Below, one piece after another: positions 21,438 to 34,143 of a DNA stretch of 64,000 nucleotides (positions are counted from its first letter, which is position 1; every line of letters begins with the position of its first letter). The stretch is from the NCBI GenBank assembly GCA_022376925.1, contig JAIOJX010000032.1, forward strand, positions 295,358,897-295,422,896. Reading direction: 5' to 3'. A model generated the notes under the pieces. The model was given only the letters and a program-made list of their open reading frames with translations, was not told the origin of the DNA and did not search any database. The stretch is from Tragulus kanchil. Its lineage: Eukaryota > Chordata > Mammalia > Artiodactyla > Tragulidae. Made by a program: the position numbers and the translations under genes.

Positions 21438-21761
21438 GCTTATTTTTTTAAAGATTTATTTATTTATTTGGTGGGGTGGAATGGGGAGGGAGGGGAGCAG
21501 GCGGGCCACTTCTATTGGTCTTTCATTTGTCCATTTTCATCATCTTTGTTCTTTGGCCCGCGTGGGCCTCCCACCGTGGTGGCCTCTGTTGTCGCAGAGT
21601 ACCGGCTCTGGGCACATGCGCTCCAGAGCTCTGGCTCAGTAATTGGACACATGGGTCCAGCCGCTCCGCGGCACATGGGATCTTCCCAGGCCAGGGATGG
21701 AACCGGCACCCCTTGCACTGCAAGGCGGTGTCCTTACCCACTGGACCACCAGAGAAGCCCA
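21438..21761 (-). mobile_element. SINE-X copy 6
   Basis: Minus-strand head GGGCTTCTCTGGTGGTCCAG, B box GGTTCCATCCC, GAGGCCACCACGGTGGGAGG, then a tail of ATAAATAAATCTTT. One of the better preserved copies. Confidence 0.85.
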
Positions 21762-21825
21762 AAATTCCCTTTTTTAAAGAGTATCTTAGTTAACATCCCC
21801 TCATGACCACTAATCTAGTTTCACT

Positions 21826-21948
21826 ATTATTTTTTGATTTGAACTTGCTATGTGCCTTGCAGGATATTAGTTCCCTGACCAGGGATCAAACCCACACCTT
21901 CGGCAATGAGAGCTCCGAGTTTGAATCACTGGACTGCCAGGGACGTTC
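21826..21948 (-). mobile_element. CHR-like SINE, short
   Basis: The reverse complement has GGAACGTCCCTGGCAGTCCA, GGTTTGATCCCTGGTCAGG and GAACTAATATCCTGCAAGGC. Confidence 0.75.
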
Positions 21949-22182
21949 CTAGTTCCACTAGTAGTCTAATTCAGCTATGTCATTTCAGCAAGGAAATGGA
22001 GGCCCTAGTGTCCATGGTCTAGTTGTAGTTTTCTTTATTGAAGAATAGTTTTCATCATTTTGAACAGTGGTTTTTCACCAGGTGTGTACATTACACTCCT
22101 CTGGGGAGCTTAAAAAAGTGGCTGTTTGAGCCTCGCCACAGAGTTGCGGGTTCAGTAGATCTGAACTGGAAGGTCCAGAACC

Positions 22183-22457
22183 TATGTTTTTTTTTTTTTT
22201 TTTTTTGCCACTTCTATTGGTCTTTCATTTATTTCCATCTTTGTTCTTTGGCCTGTGTGGGCTTCCCATTGCAGTGGCCTCTCTCGTTGCATACCACAGG
22301 CTCTGGGCGCATGCGCTCCAGAGCTCTGGCTCAGTAGTTGGACACATCGGTCCAACCGCTTCTCGGCACGTGGGATCCTTCCAGGCCAGGGACCAAACTG
22401 GTGCCCCTTGCACTGCAAGGCAGTGTCTCTACCCACTGGACTACCAAGGAAGCCCAA
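22183..22457 (-). mobile_element. SINE-X copy 7
   Basis: Minus-strand head GGGCTTCCTTGGTAGTCCAG, B box GGTTTGGTCCC, TGTGTCCAACTACTGAGCC, ending CAATAGAAGTGGC and a long poly-A (poly-T here). AACCTATGT and AACCTTTGT flank it as a probable imperfect target-site duplication. Confidence 0.85.
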
Positions 22458-24579
22458 AACCTTTGTATTTTACGTATTCCTAATGGTTCTGCTAGGACTT
22501 CCCTGGTGACTCAGGGGTAAAGACCCCAGTCACCAATGCAGGAGACTCAGGTTCGATCCCTGGTTTGGAAGATTCCCCCAGAAAAGTAAATGGTAACCCA
22601 CCCCAGTATTCTTGCCTGGGAAAGCCGATGAACAGAGGAGCCTTGAGAGCTACAGTCCATGGGGTCAAAAAAGAGTCGGACAAGACTGAGCTACTGAATA
22701 ACAACAGCAAAATGGTTCTGATGGTCCCCCCACCCATAGAGAAATGAGACTGAAAATCACACCTTAGAACTCTCCCTTCCACTAGGTCATAATAGCCTGA
22801 ATAGGGTGGTGTTCTTAACCACATTTCCTTCTTCAAATGAGGCATTTCATTTCCCTCTACTCTAGATCATGGTCTTTTTCTGTCAGGTGTTTTTTTTTTT
22901 TTCTTCTTTTCCTGGAATAGAAAAGGATCCCGTTTCCTTTAAAATGCATTCTGGGCCATGATCCCTGGGGACGCTTTTTCAGTTGGGTGCCTCTGCATAC
23001 TTAGGGCTTGACTAAGGCAGTGAGACACTGGAGACAGTCTTGATTCCTCGGGCTTTTGGCTGTAAGAGAGAGTCTCCTAGTGGCTTTTTGCCCTTGTTCA
23101 GTGTGCGCTTTGGCCTCCTCTTGAGGAAATGGACCTGGTTTCTATATGAAGGCAATTATAGAAGATCCGAAGGCAGTAGCTTTTGTTGTTGTTCGTTTAA
23201 AACTTTGATTAGATTATCAACTTGGGAAGCACCTGTTTAGACTTTGCACTTAGGGCTAGGACAAGAAGCTAGGGAATGTCATGCTGAGAAAAGGTAACCA
23301 TGGTCCCTCTTGACCACCTGATGTGGCTGCTGCCACCTCAAAAGAGTGTCTGGGGTGCACTTACTAGCTGTGGCCTCACCTCCCAGTCGCCTCCCCAGTC
23401 GCGTCTCCTCCCCTGGCTCAAGTCCATTTTGCCTTGTTGAATTGGCCCCATCCGTTTCCTTCATAACGTCCACCCCTTGCACTGCAAGGCAGTGTCTCTA
23501 CCCACTGGACTACCAAGGAAGCCCAAAACCTTTGTATTTTACGTATTCCTAATGGTTCTGCTAGGACTTCCCTGGTGACTCAGGGGTAAAGACCCCAGTC
23601 ACCAATGCAGGAGACTCAGGTTCGATCCCTGGTTTGGAAGATTCCCCCAGAAAAGTAAATGGTAACCCACCCCAGTATTCTTGCCTGGGAAAGCCGATGA
23701 ACAGAGGAGCCTTGAGAGCTACAGTCCATGGGGTCAAAAAAGAGTCGGACAAGACTGAGCTACTGAATAACAACAGCAAAATGGTTCTGATGGTCCCCCC
23801 ACCCATAGAGAAATGAGACTGAAAATCACACCTTAGAACTCTCCCTTCCACTAGGTCATAATAGCCTGAATAGGGTGGTGTTCTTAACCACATTTCCTTC
23901 TTCAAATGAGGCATTTCATTTCCCTCTACTCTAGATCATGGTCTTTTTCTGTCAGGTGTTTTTTTTTTTTTCTTCTTTTCCTGGAATAGAAAAGGATCCC
24001 GTTTCCTTTAAAATGCATTCTGGGCCATGATCCCTGGGGACGCTTTTTCAGTTGGGTGCCTCTGCATACTTAGGGCTTGACTAAGGCAGTGAGACACTGG
24101 AGACAGTCTTGATTCCTCGGGCTTTTGGCTGTAAGAGAGAGTCTCCTAGTGGCTTTTTGCCCTTGTTCAGTGTGCGCTTTGGCCTCCTCTTGAGGAAATG
24201 GACCTGGTTTCTATATGAAGGCAATTATAGAAGATCCGAAGGCAGTAGCTTTTGTTGTTGTTCGTTTAAAACTTTGATTAGATTATCAACTTGGGAAGCA
24301 CCTGTTTAGACTTTGCACTTAGGGCTAGGACAAGAAGCTAGGGAATGTCATGCTGAGAAAAGGTAACCATGGTCCCTCTTGACCACCTGATGTGGCTGCT
24401 GCCACCTCAAAAGAGTGTCTGGGGTGCACTTACTAGCTGTGGCCTCACCTCCCAGTCGCGTCTCCTCCCCTGCTGAGCTAGGCTCTAGGTACCTTGTGTG
24501 CTCCTGGGGCCCTTCTGGCTCAAGTCCATTTTGCCTTGTTGAATTGGCCCCATCCCGTTTCCTTCATAACGTCCACCCC
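22404..24579 (+). repeat. Direct duplication 8 (offset 1069)
   Basis: Positions 22404-23472 recur at 23473-24579. Just before the junction the first copy lacks about 45 bases present in the second (around 24473-24517) and has a 12-base extra piece, CTCCCCAGTCGC. Disagreement is thus concentrated at the end of copy one. Confidence 0.95.
22496..22712 (+). mobile_element. Bov-tA SINE (duplicate at 23565-23781)
   Basis: GGACTTCCCTGGTGACTCAG, GGTTCGATCCCTGGTTTGGA and GACAAGACTGAGCTACTGAA. AATGGTTCTG flanks it on both sides (22481-22490 and 22712-22721). Confidence 0.9.
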
Positions 24580-25256
24580 TCCCAGTTTGGAGGAGCCCCA
24601 AGGTCTGGAATTTACACCAACACCAAGGCCAGGAAGAAAGATCAGAGAGATCCAGGGGAGAAAAGGTTCTCCTCTTTGGTTCTATTTATAATATTGCACT
24701 CCTCCCACTAAGAGCTCCACCTTATAGCACAGTGGCCCATTGTGTATGTCAGGACACTCCGTATTCTCCTGTCCCTGCACCAGCTCTGTCCTGGGAAGAG
24801 AGGCGAGTGTGTGGAGGGAGAGCCTATAAACAGGACAGACAGGGAGGATAGGTGAGGGTGTGGAGAGAAATGAGAACATGTTGTGAGTTTAACCTGAAAG
24901 GTTAAGTGGGAAAATTTAGGAGTGATTCTCTGAAAGTATGCACTCTGAGAATGGTTGGGAAATAGAAACTAGAGAGATCCTGCTTTACTTTAGTGTTTGG
25001 AGATTAGTTTCAATCAATCAAGTGGCAATTAAGTTACTGTTCTGATGCAGTGTCATCTAAGGATTCAGGGTTTTATGGAAAGGGCTGCAGAGCAGATGGA
25101 GGGCCTTTTATAAAGTGAGGCATCTTACATTCATTATTTATGCTTAAACATGGATATATTTTTATCCTTTTGCTTGTTCTGATTGGGCTTTACATTTGTT
25201 TTGGCTAAGGAGCAGCTGTACCATAGAGATGAGTAGCGTTTTTCACCCAGCTGAAG
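24580..25256. other. Unique intronic DNA
   Basis: No gene or named repeat recognised in this stretch. Confidence 0.5.
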
Positions 25257-27466
25257 GAGGCAAGGTTTAAATATATGAAACACAGTAGGTGTTTAGTAAC
25301 AGAAAGATCATAAAGTTCAGGTGAAAAGGACCAAGAAGGGGACGTAACAGTCTGCAGGGGAGAAGAATGTGTGAATAGGACTAGAAACAAGAGGAAACTC
25401 AGTTTTAAGGTCACAGAAGGAAGGTTAATCCCAGCATCCCTCACGTTCAGCAGTTTAGGATTCCTTCGTTCAGAGGCTTGCCGATATGCCCTTCTGAGCC
25501 TGTTATGAGTCTCCTTCCTTCTGCTCAGGTCAGGGAGCAGAGCACCCCACTCCCTGCCAGAGCGGGGAAACGGAAGGCTATGACTGGTTGGAGACTGTCA
25601 AAAACCATGAGCTGTTAACGAGTATAACTCTAAATAGAACCACTTTACCTTCTGTAATTTAGGGGAATTGAAAAAGTATCTTGAAAAGAAGTCGGTCCTT
25701 GAGAACAAACGCTCTTTTGTGCTTATGTCCTTGTAGCTGGCATCAAACATTTTCCAGGACGGGCTCGTCAAATTTCCTCTCCTGTATGTGGGATCAGAAT
25801 TCCTAGTTACATCTGGATATATATCTAGACTGGCACACTGTGATCTTGAAAAGAGAAACAAAAGACATTTAACTAGAAGCTTGCCCACCAGTTTCAAGAA
25901 TTTGCTAATGGAAGAATATCACTGAGAGATTGGGGAGGGTCATTTTTAGATTGACCCAAGCTCTCCTTTCACAGATGAGAAAGCTTAAGTTAATTGCTTT
26001 GCGAGTCCCCAGTGTGATTAAGGTGCCACAATAAATGTAGCTCTTTAGCGGTACTTTTGGACTACAAGCTGAATACGTTCATGTGCTTATGATTATCAAG
26101 GAGAAGTACGGGGTGGGATTTAGTCTTAATTCTTAAATCTATGGTGACATAGATGAAAAATCTTTTTTTCCTGAAATTTACCTTAGTGCAGCTGCTGTGG
26201 ACAAACTGCAAGGTTGGAGTTTAAAAGTGATAAAAATGATTCAGACTAAGAGTGCTTTTTCACGTTATTACAATGTTACAAATGGGTACAATATTACAGT
26301 GTTACAAACCGGCCAATCTGTTCCTTGCGTGGCTGCAAAAAGCTTGCCTACAATGTAGCTGAGGCAAGGTTTAAATATATGAAACACAGTAGGTGTTTAG
26401 TAACAGAAAGATCATAAAGTTCAGGTGAAAAGGACCAAGAAGGGGACGTAACAGTCTGCAGGGGAGAAGAATGTGTGAATAGGACTAGAAACAAGAGGAA
26501 ACTCAGTTTTAAGGTCACAGAAGGAAGGTTAATCCCAGCATCCCTCACGTTCAGCAGTTTAGGATTCCTTCGTTCAGAGGCTTGCCGATATGCCCTTCTG
26601 AGCCTGTTATGAGTCTCCTTCCTTCTGCTCAGGTCAGGGAGCAGAGCACCCCACTCCCTGCCAGAGCGGGGAAACGGAAGGCTATGACTGGTTGGAGACT
26701 GTCAAAACCATGAGCTGTTAACGAGTATAACTCTAAATAGAACCACTTTACCTTCTGTAATTTAGGGGAATTGAAAAAGTATCTTGAAAAGAAGTCGGTC
26801 CTTGAGAACAAACGCTCTTTTGTGCTTATGTCCTTGTAGCTGGCATCAAACATTTTCCAGGACGGGCTCGTCAAATTTCCTCTCCTGTATGTGGGATCAG
26901 AATTCCTAGTTACATCTGGATATATATCTAGACTGGCACACTGTGATCTTGAAAAGAGAAACAAAAGACATTTAACTAGAAGCTTGCCCACCAGTTTCAA
27001 GAATTTGCTAATGGAAGAATATCACTGAGAGATTGGGGAGGGTCATTTTTAGATTGACCCAAGCTCTCCTTTCACAGATGAGAAAGCTTAAGTTAATTGC
27101 TTTGCGAGTCCCCAGTGTGATTAAGGTGCCACAATAAATGTAGCTCTTTAGCGGTACTTTTGGACTACAAGCTGAATACGTTCATGTGCTTATGATTATC
27201 AAGGAGAAGTACGGGGTGGGATTTAGTCTTAATTCTTAAATCTATGGTGACATAGATGAAAAATCTTTTTTTCCTGAAATTTACCTTAGTGCAGCTGCTG
27301 TGGACAAACTGCAAGGTTGGAGTTTAAAAGTGATAAAAATGATTCAGACTAAGAGTGCTTTTTCACGTTATTACAATGTTACAAATGGGTACAATATTAC
27401 AGTGTTACAAACCGGCCAATCTGTTCCTTGCGTGGCTGCAAAAAGCTTGCCTACAATGTAGCTGAG
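25257..27466 (+). repeat. Direct duplication 9 (offset 1104)
   Basis: Positions 25257-26360 recur at 26361-27466 in otherwise unique intron. The junction is ATGTAGCTGAGGCAAGGTTT, whereas the true continuation reads ATGTAGCTGAGCCACTTAGT. One A-run differs by a base (CAAAAACC versus CAAAACC). The minus-strand open frames of 66-123 codons here have no recognisable features. Confidence 0.97.
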
Positions 27467-27677
27467 CCACTTAGTAAAATTTACAGTTGAGAAATGTGAA
27501 TGGTCATCTGGTATAAGTTAGGCAGTCAGTTGGTTAGTAGCTGTCATGATTACTAAAAATCATTATGATCATAATATCATAAGACTTATAGTTAAGTAAA
27601 ACAAAATTTAAAGGCCTGAACAAAACGTCTTTGAAAATCTTGCCTGTTGAAATACTTCAAATGTAGAGAACAAGGAC
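27467..27677. other. Unique intronic DNA
   Basis: AT-rich, no feature seen. Confidence 0.5.
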
Positions 27678-27858
27678 TTTAAGTTTTGGCAGGTGTGAGT
27701 CTAATTCTGGTTTTGCAAGTTACTCCACCTTAGGGAGCAAAGCCCACATCTGTACTTTGCAGGATGCAGACACTGTTCGTCTTAGGGTGTTGCTGTGAGG
27801 GCTAAGGGCCTGGCAGAGAGTCTGGGATACAGTAAGCACTCAATAAATGTATTCTTTC
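27678..27858 (+). mobile_element. MIR SINE relic
   Basis: TCTAATTCTGGTTTTGCAAG, TTGCTGTGAGGGCTAAGGGC and CAGTAAGCACTCAATAAATG follow the 3' half of the MIR consensus. Confidence 0.75.
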
Positions 27859-28150
27859 TCCTGGTCCTCAGGGCAAAAGCAGATTGAACATGAAGATGAT
27901 GAGGCCTTCTTAAATGTTTCTGGGCACTTTTAAGGTTCTTCAGGTTGGAAGCTCTTGTTTTTAAGCTCTTCATGCTTAAGCTGTGGTTGGAGAGAAAGCA
28001 CCACAGAGGCTACGTCTAGGTCCTAGAGGGTGTGAGAGGACTTCCTTTTTACTTAGTGCTTTTCTGTATACTAAATGCTTTTTACATTGATTGTGAATTT
28101 TGTGAAAAAAAAAAAAAAAAAAAGGAATAAACTAAGAAAACGGAAACACT

Positions 28151-28266
28151 GGGAATTCCCTCGCGGTTAGGACTTTGTACTTTCACTCTGGGGCCTGGGT
28201 TCTCTCCCTGGTCAGAGAGTGATGATCCCACAAGCCGGATGGCACAGCTCCCACCTCCCACCCCCA
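28151..28266 (+). mobile_element. CHR-like SINE
   Basis: GGGAATTCCCTCGCGGTTAG head, GGTTCTCTCCCTGGTCAGAG, GATCCCACAAGCCGGATGGC, and a C- and A-rich end. Confidence 0.8.
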
Positions 28267-28367
28267 AAGGAAATACTGCCCAAGTATATAATTTTTAGAT
28301 AGTAGTAATATCATATTTAGATTTTTAAATTACTGTATTGTCATCTTAATTACTGTTTTCAGTGGGT

Positions 28368-30528
28368 ACACAGTGTCCATAATTTATTTAGACTTGTTCC
28401 AAAAGTTATAGTGCCTTGATTTCTGGAATGATGATGCATTTTCCCATGTATTTGTTTGTTGTCTATTTTATTATGCAGATGGTCAATGGCGGTTGTCTTC
28501 CAGAGCTCTGATGTTGATTGTTGCAAGCTCTCTTATTGTTGTATGGGTGTCGATTGTGTACTGCTGCATTTTCTTTTGATTTTCCATTTGATTCTTTCAC
28601 TGCATGGAGGTTTTAAATTTTATGTAGTTTAAGTGTTAATCTTTCTTTTTTGTAGTTTTCTTCTGTCTAGATAGAAGAGTTTAATTTCTATAAAGCCTTG
28701 TGAAAACTTGAATTATTATATTCCGTTAGGTTTTCTATGATTTAGTGATTTGATTTTGTAAGCATCTTAAATCTTTAAATTTCATGCTATTTCTAAATCA
28801 TTCTTATATTTAAAAATAATCTTTCTACTATGTGTTAGCAATTGATATCTACTATGTCAGATATTGAGTTACATGTAGTTCTATCTATAGACTTAGGATT
28901 CTGCTTTGGTGAACTGTATTTTTATTAGAGAAATGTATGACTTCATTTTTTTGTATTTATTATTTAGAAAAACATCTAAAGCTAGCTTGATATATATATT
29001 TTTTTTTTGCTTCAAGACAAGTAACACTTTTAAAATGCTTTTGCACAATTTGAGTCTTACAAAATTCTTGTTTCTTAAAGTGTGCTCATGTTACATATTC
29101 AGTTGATACCAGCTTAGTAATTTTGCCCTAAGTGGGGAGATTCTTCTTGTCTTAAGTCTTTTTTTGTGTATCTTAGCTCTAGGAGATTGTTATACCTTTA
29201 ATAATTGGTTCTCATTCAGTAGTTCCACCTTGGACGTGCTTGTTGGTAGGTTAGATCTGCTCGGTGTTTTATGACTGATTTTGTTTGTTTACTTGGTTTT
29301 CTGCCATCTTGATTTTTCTCTTTGGTTCTGTTAACGGTAGTTGCTTTGTCCTATTGCAGTGTTCAGTTTGGACTCTTAACTCCTTTTCCCTCTGCTGTTA
29401 TTAATAGATCAAAAGGTCTCTGATTAGTTCGTGAAGAATACTGTGACACAGTGTCCATAATTTATTTAGACTTGTTCCAAAAGTTATAGTGCCTTGATTT
29501 CTGGAATGATGATGCATTTTCCCATGTATTTGTTTGTTGTCTATTTTATTATGCAGATGGTCAATGGCGGTTGTCTTCCAGAGCTCTGATGTTGATTGTT
29601 GCAAGCTCTCTTATTGTTGTATGGGTGTCGATTGTGTACTGCTGCATTTTCTTTTGATTTTCCATTTGATTCTTTCACTGCATGGAGGTTTTAAATTTTA
29701 TGTAGTTTAAGTGTTAATCTTTCTTTTTTGTAGTTTTCTTCTGTCTAGATAGAAGAGTTTAATTTCTATAAAGCCTTGTGAAAACTTGAATTATTATATT
29801 CCGTTAGGTTTTCTATGATTTAGTGATTTGATTTTGTAAGCATCTTAAATCTTTAAATTTCATGCTATTTCTAAATCATTCTTATATTTAAAAATAATCT
29901 TTCTACTATGTGTTAGCAATTGATATCTACTATGTCAGATATTGAGTTACATGTAGTTCTATCTATAGACTTAGGATTCTGCTTTGGTGAACTGTATTTT
30001 TATTAGAGAAATGTATGACTTCATTTTTTTGTATTTATTATTTAGAAAAACATCTAAAGCTAGCTTGATATATATATTTTTTTTTTGCTTCAAGACAAGT
30101 AACACTTTTAAAATGCTTTTGCACAATTTGAGTCTTACAAAATTCTTGTTTCTTAAAGTGTGCTCATGTTACATATTCAGTTGATACCAGCTTAGTAATT
30201 TTGCCCTAAGTGGGGAGATTCTTCTTGTCTTAAGTCTTTTTTTGTGTATCTTAGCTCTAGGAGATTGTTATACCTTTAATAATTGGTTCTCATTCAGTAG
30301 TTCCACCTTGGACGTGCTTGTTGGTAGGTTAGATCTGCTCGGTGTTTTATGACTGATTTTGTTTGTTTACTTGGTTTTCTGCCATCTTGATTTTTCTCTT
30401 TGGTTCTGTTAACGGTAGTTGCTTTGTCCTATTGCAGTGTTCAGTTTGGACTCTTAACTCCTTTTCCCTCTGCTGTTATTAATAGATCAAAAGGTCTCTG
30501 ATTAGTTCGTGAAGAATACTGTGACACA
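28368..30528 (+). repeat. Direct duplication 10 (offset 1078)
   Basis: Positions 28368-29445 recur at 29446-30528 in AT-rich unique intron. The junction TGTGACACAGTGTCCATAAT differs from the continuation TGTGACACATACAGGATCC. Confidence 0.97.
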
Positions 30529-31555
30529 TACAGGATCCTTTTCAGGTGGATAAAAGGAGTTTGTAGCCAAGAGAGCTTGGTTACTTGACCAATTCCCCTT
30601 ATTTTCAGTAAGTGTTGGAATGGATATGACCACAGGAAATCGGTTTTAACTGGTTTGTCCACCAGTCAAAGTTAGAAAAGTCTGGTTGGGCTAAGTGGGA
30701 TATGGCATATATTTCTTCTGGCCTTAGGTGTTCAAAGCAACAATTGTTTACATGTCTTGATGTTTCCGATTGAAGAAACAGTAAAAGTATATTTGAGGGC
30801 CTTAGTTGGCATGTTCTAGAAATGTGATTTTTCTGGCTTTGCCTAATACTCTGTCTCTTAATTTTTGCATGATTCCTTCTGTTTCATAGCTTAACAATTT
30901 GGGGACACCTGATGGTAGCAGGACATGTTGGGAACATTGTCAGACCATGTGGTATTTGATGAGTGCATGGTTGTTTCAGCTGGGGCTACTAAGTAAGCCC
31001 TTCCACAGGAAGTATTTGTGTAAGAAAGTGCTGGTAGGCAAAGTGAGACCATCCGGAAGTGATTCATGCCCCTGGGGTTGTTTGTTTAAGTTGGGACTTG
31101 GTTGCCTAGACACTTATCTTTGAGCAAGCTGAGTGAAGTGCCACAGAATGCAGAAGTCCTGTTGCCTACCTGATCAAATCAGGAGCCTGCTGTTTGAGTT
31201 TTCTTCTGGAAGGCCTTCTGATAATCTCGTGGATCCCTGTGCTTTGACTGTGTGAGTCAAAAAATCTTAAACATATAAATGAAAGATCTGGTTAAAGGGT
31301 TTATGTTGCAGGGAAAGTCTGCTTGCTTAAGTCAGATGTTGAAAAAATTTTTTCTAATTGTGTGATAGGAAGAATGAATATTTTTCAGTATTTTATTATA
31401 GAAATCTCAATACTTTCACCAGCTAAGAGGTAGCAAAACAAAACAATACCCCCCCCCACCCCAAAACCGAAAACCAACCGTGCTGTTTGCAAGGACATCA
31501 TGACATCCAGTGTTTCCTGTTGCTCCATAGTCAGTGTCTTCCCCCTCTCTCACTC
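30529..31555. other. Unique intronic DNA
   Basis: No repeat family or gene recognised. A short C-rich run lies at about 31449-31462. Confidence 0.5.
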
Positions 31556-31556
31556 T

Positions 31557-31574
31557 TCATCATCATCATCATCA
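31557..31574. repeat. (CAT)n microsatellite
   Basis: Six CAT units in a row directly before an MIR. Confidence 0.9.
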
Positions 31575-31795
31575 GTACCATTTATTGAGCACTGACAGTG
31601 TGTTGGATACTGTGCTAATAAGCACTTCATATGCATTGTCTAGTTAGCTGTTCTTGAAGTCCCACGAGGTGCTTATTCTTATCTATTTAACAGAAAAGAA
31701 AGCAAAGCTTAGAGAGCGTAACTCACCATCTCTTAAGTGACAGACCCAGATTCCAGGCTTGGCGAGAACTCCAAAGTCTTCACTCTTCCCTGAAC
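31575..31795 (+). mobile_element. MIR SINE
   Basis: ACCATTTATTGAGCACTGAC, TACTGTGCTAATAAGCACTT, CCCACGAGGTGCTTATTCTT and GACAGACCCAGATTCCAGGC match the MIR consensus in order. Confidence 0.85.
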
Positions 31796-31892
31796 TAGTC
31801 TCTCACTGCATGCAGTAACATCCATGCTTCTAAAACTAATGCTAGCAACAGTAGTTCCCAGTAGAAGCAGAACCATGATGTACTCTGGTGTG

Positions 31893-32205
31893 TGGTATGT
31901 TTAGTCGCTAAGTTTTGTTTGACTCTTTTCAACGCCATGGATCATAGCACGCCAGGCTCCCTTGTCTTTCACTATCTCGCAGAGTTTGTTCAAATTCATG
32001 TCCATTGACTCAGTGATGCCATCCAACCATCTCGTCCTCTGTCATCCCTTTCTCCTTCTGCCTTCTGTTTTTCTCACCATCAGGGTCTTTTCCAGTGAGT
32101 CAGCTCTTTGTATCAGGTGGCCAAAGGATTGGGCTTCAGCTTCAGCATCAGTCCTTCCAGTGAGTATTCAGGGTGATTTCCTTTAGGATTGACTGTTTTG
32201 ATCTC
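31893..32205 (-). mobile_element. BovB / Bov-A-type 3' sequence, antisense (partial duplicate 33051-33290)
   Basis: TTTAGTCGCTAAGTTTTGTT, TCCATTGACTCAGTGATGCC and CAGGGTCTTTTCCAGTGAGT are the reverse complement of the BovB 3' end seen in sense at 39152-39367. BovB is the horizontally acquired RTE-class LINE of ruminants. Confidence 0.8.
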
Positions 32206-34143
32206 CTTGCGTACAATGTTACAGTGAGATAGGCATGATTTTTAGTTTAAAGAGGGAAAAAAAATGAGTTGCTAGTGCGTGTTTGAAGGTGGTATAGCTG
32301 TCTCTGGGGCTCAAGCCCCGGTCTGTGTGACACCATCACCACTGCTGTCACCCTCTACCCAAGGGGCAACGTGTAAGTCCACAGTATGGTTAGTGAGTTC
32401 CCAGACATTGAACAGTTGCCATGGTGTCAGGTGGGTGAGGAAATGTGAGCTGTTTCCTGATTCTCATTGTAGTGTCTCTTTTACAGGCAGTCTCTGCATT
32501 TGTCTCATGTATTCTTGGGTGTAACAAATCATCTTATACTTTTTCTTACTCACTGCAGAGCTAAAGATAGTGAGAGGAATTTGTAAGTCACTGTTGACTG
32601 TGGATGAAAAACTTGTGCATGCATGCTTGTAAGGAATGTATTAAATATAAAATTAAGTGATTTTTAGGTGTCTAGAAACAAAACTTGGGACTTCTGTGGT
32701 GACTCTGGTTAAGAATCCTGCCAATGCAGGAGACTCAGGTTTGATCCCTGGGTCTGAAAGATCCCCTGGAGAAGGGCATGGCAACCCATTCAAGTATTCT
32801 TGCCTGGGAAATCCCATGGACAGAAGAGTCTGGCAGGCTTCAGTCCATGGGGTTGCAAAGAGTTGGACACCACTGAGTGACTAAACAATAACAAAGAACT
32901 ATAACTGGTCTTTGATACATTTTTGTCTATTTAACTTTTTTGACCTAATCTCTGCTCACTAAGATGGCCTGCAGGATTGGAAATGGATGCAGCAGAAGTC
33001 CCATGGGTTACTAATGATCTGGGAGACTAGAGAGAGGCTTGCTTGATTTTCTTTCACTATCTCGCAGAGTTTGTTCAAATTCATGTCCATTGACTCAGTG
33101 ATGCCATCCAACCATCTCGTCCTCTGTCATCCCTTTCTCCTTCTGCCTTCTGTTTTTCTCACCATCAGGGTCTTTTCCAGTGAGTCAGCTCTTTGTATCA
33201 GGTGGCCAAAGGATTGGGCTTCAGCTTCAGCATCAGTCCTTCCAGTGAGTATTCAGGGTGATTTCCTTTAGGATTGACTGTTTTGATCTCCTTGCGTACA
33301 ATGTTACAGTGAGATAGGCATGATTTTTAGTTTAAAGAGGGAAAAAAAATGAGTTGCTAGTGCGTGTTTGAAGGTGGTATAGCTGTCTCTGGGGCTCAAG
33401 CCCCGGTCTGTGTGACACCATCACCACTGCTGTCACCCTCTACCCAAGGGGCAACGTGTAAGTCCACAGTATGGTTAGTGAGTTCCCAGACATTGAACAG
33501 TTGCCATGGTGTCAGGTGGGTGAGGAAATGTGAGCTGTTTCCTGATTCTCATTGTAGTGTCTCTTTTACAGGCAGTCTCTGCATTTGTCTCATGTATTCT
33601 TGGGTGTAACAAATCATCTTATACTTTTTCTTACTCACTGCAGAGCTAAAGATAGTGAGAGGAATTTGTAAGTCACTGTTGACTGTGGATGAAAAACTTG
33701 TGCATGCATGCTTGTAAGGAATGTATTAAATATAAAATTAAGTGATTTTTAGGTGTCTAGAAACAAAACTTGGGACTTCTGTGGTGACTCTGGTTAAGAA
33801 TCCTGCCAATGCAGGAGACTCAGGTTTGATCCCTGGGTCTGAAAGATCCCCTGGAGAAGGGCATGGCAACCCATTCAAGTATTCTTGCCTGGGAAATCCC
33901 ATGGACAGAAGAGTCTGGCAGGCTTCAGTCCATGGGGTTGCAAAGAGTTGGACACCACTGAGTGACTAAACAATAACAAAGAACTATAACTGGTCTTTGA
34001 TACATTTTTGTCTATTTAACTTTTTTGACCTAATCTCTGCTCACTAAGATGGCCTGCAGGATTGGAAATGGATGCAGCAGAAGTCCCATGGGTTACATAT
34101 AGTGACTCTGGGGAGACTAGAGAGAGGGCTTGCTTGATTTTCT
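31966..34143 (+). repeat. Direct duplication 11 (offset 1085)
   Basis: Positions 31966-33050 recur at 33051-34143. The end of copy one is degraded (GGGTTACTAATGATCTGGGA) relative to copy two (GGGTTACATATAGTGACTCT at 34090). Confidence 0.97.
32689..32890 (+). mobile_element. Bov-tA SINE (duplicate at 33774-33975)
   Basis: GGGACTTCTGTGGTGACTCT, GGTTTGATCCCTGGGTCTGA, CAAGTATTCTTGCCTGGGAA and GACACCACTGAGTGACTAAA. Confidence 0.9.

Larger units (their letters stand above)
22063..22780 (+). mobile_element. MER5A-like hAT-Charlie relic broken by two SINEs (tentative)
   Basis: AGTGGTTTTTCACCAGGTGT, CTCTGGGGAGCTTAAAAAAG, GCCTCGCCACAGAGTTGCGG and GGTTCAGTAGATCTGAACTG follow the non-autonomous MER5A pattern. 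SINE-X copy 7 and a Bov-tA interrupt it; pieces resume at about 22458 and 22712. Confidence 0.5.

Noticed and set aside
25598..27000. Minus-strand frames of 99 and 123 codons
   Set aside because: Two copies of one unique intronic stretch; the longer differs only by one missing A before the join. No motif and no transcript context.
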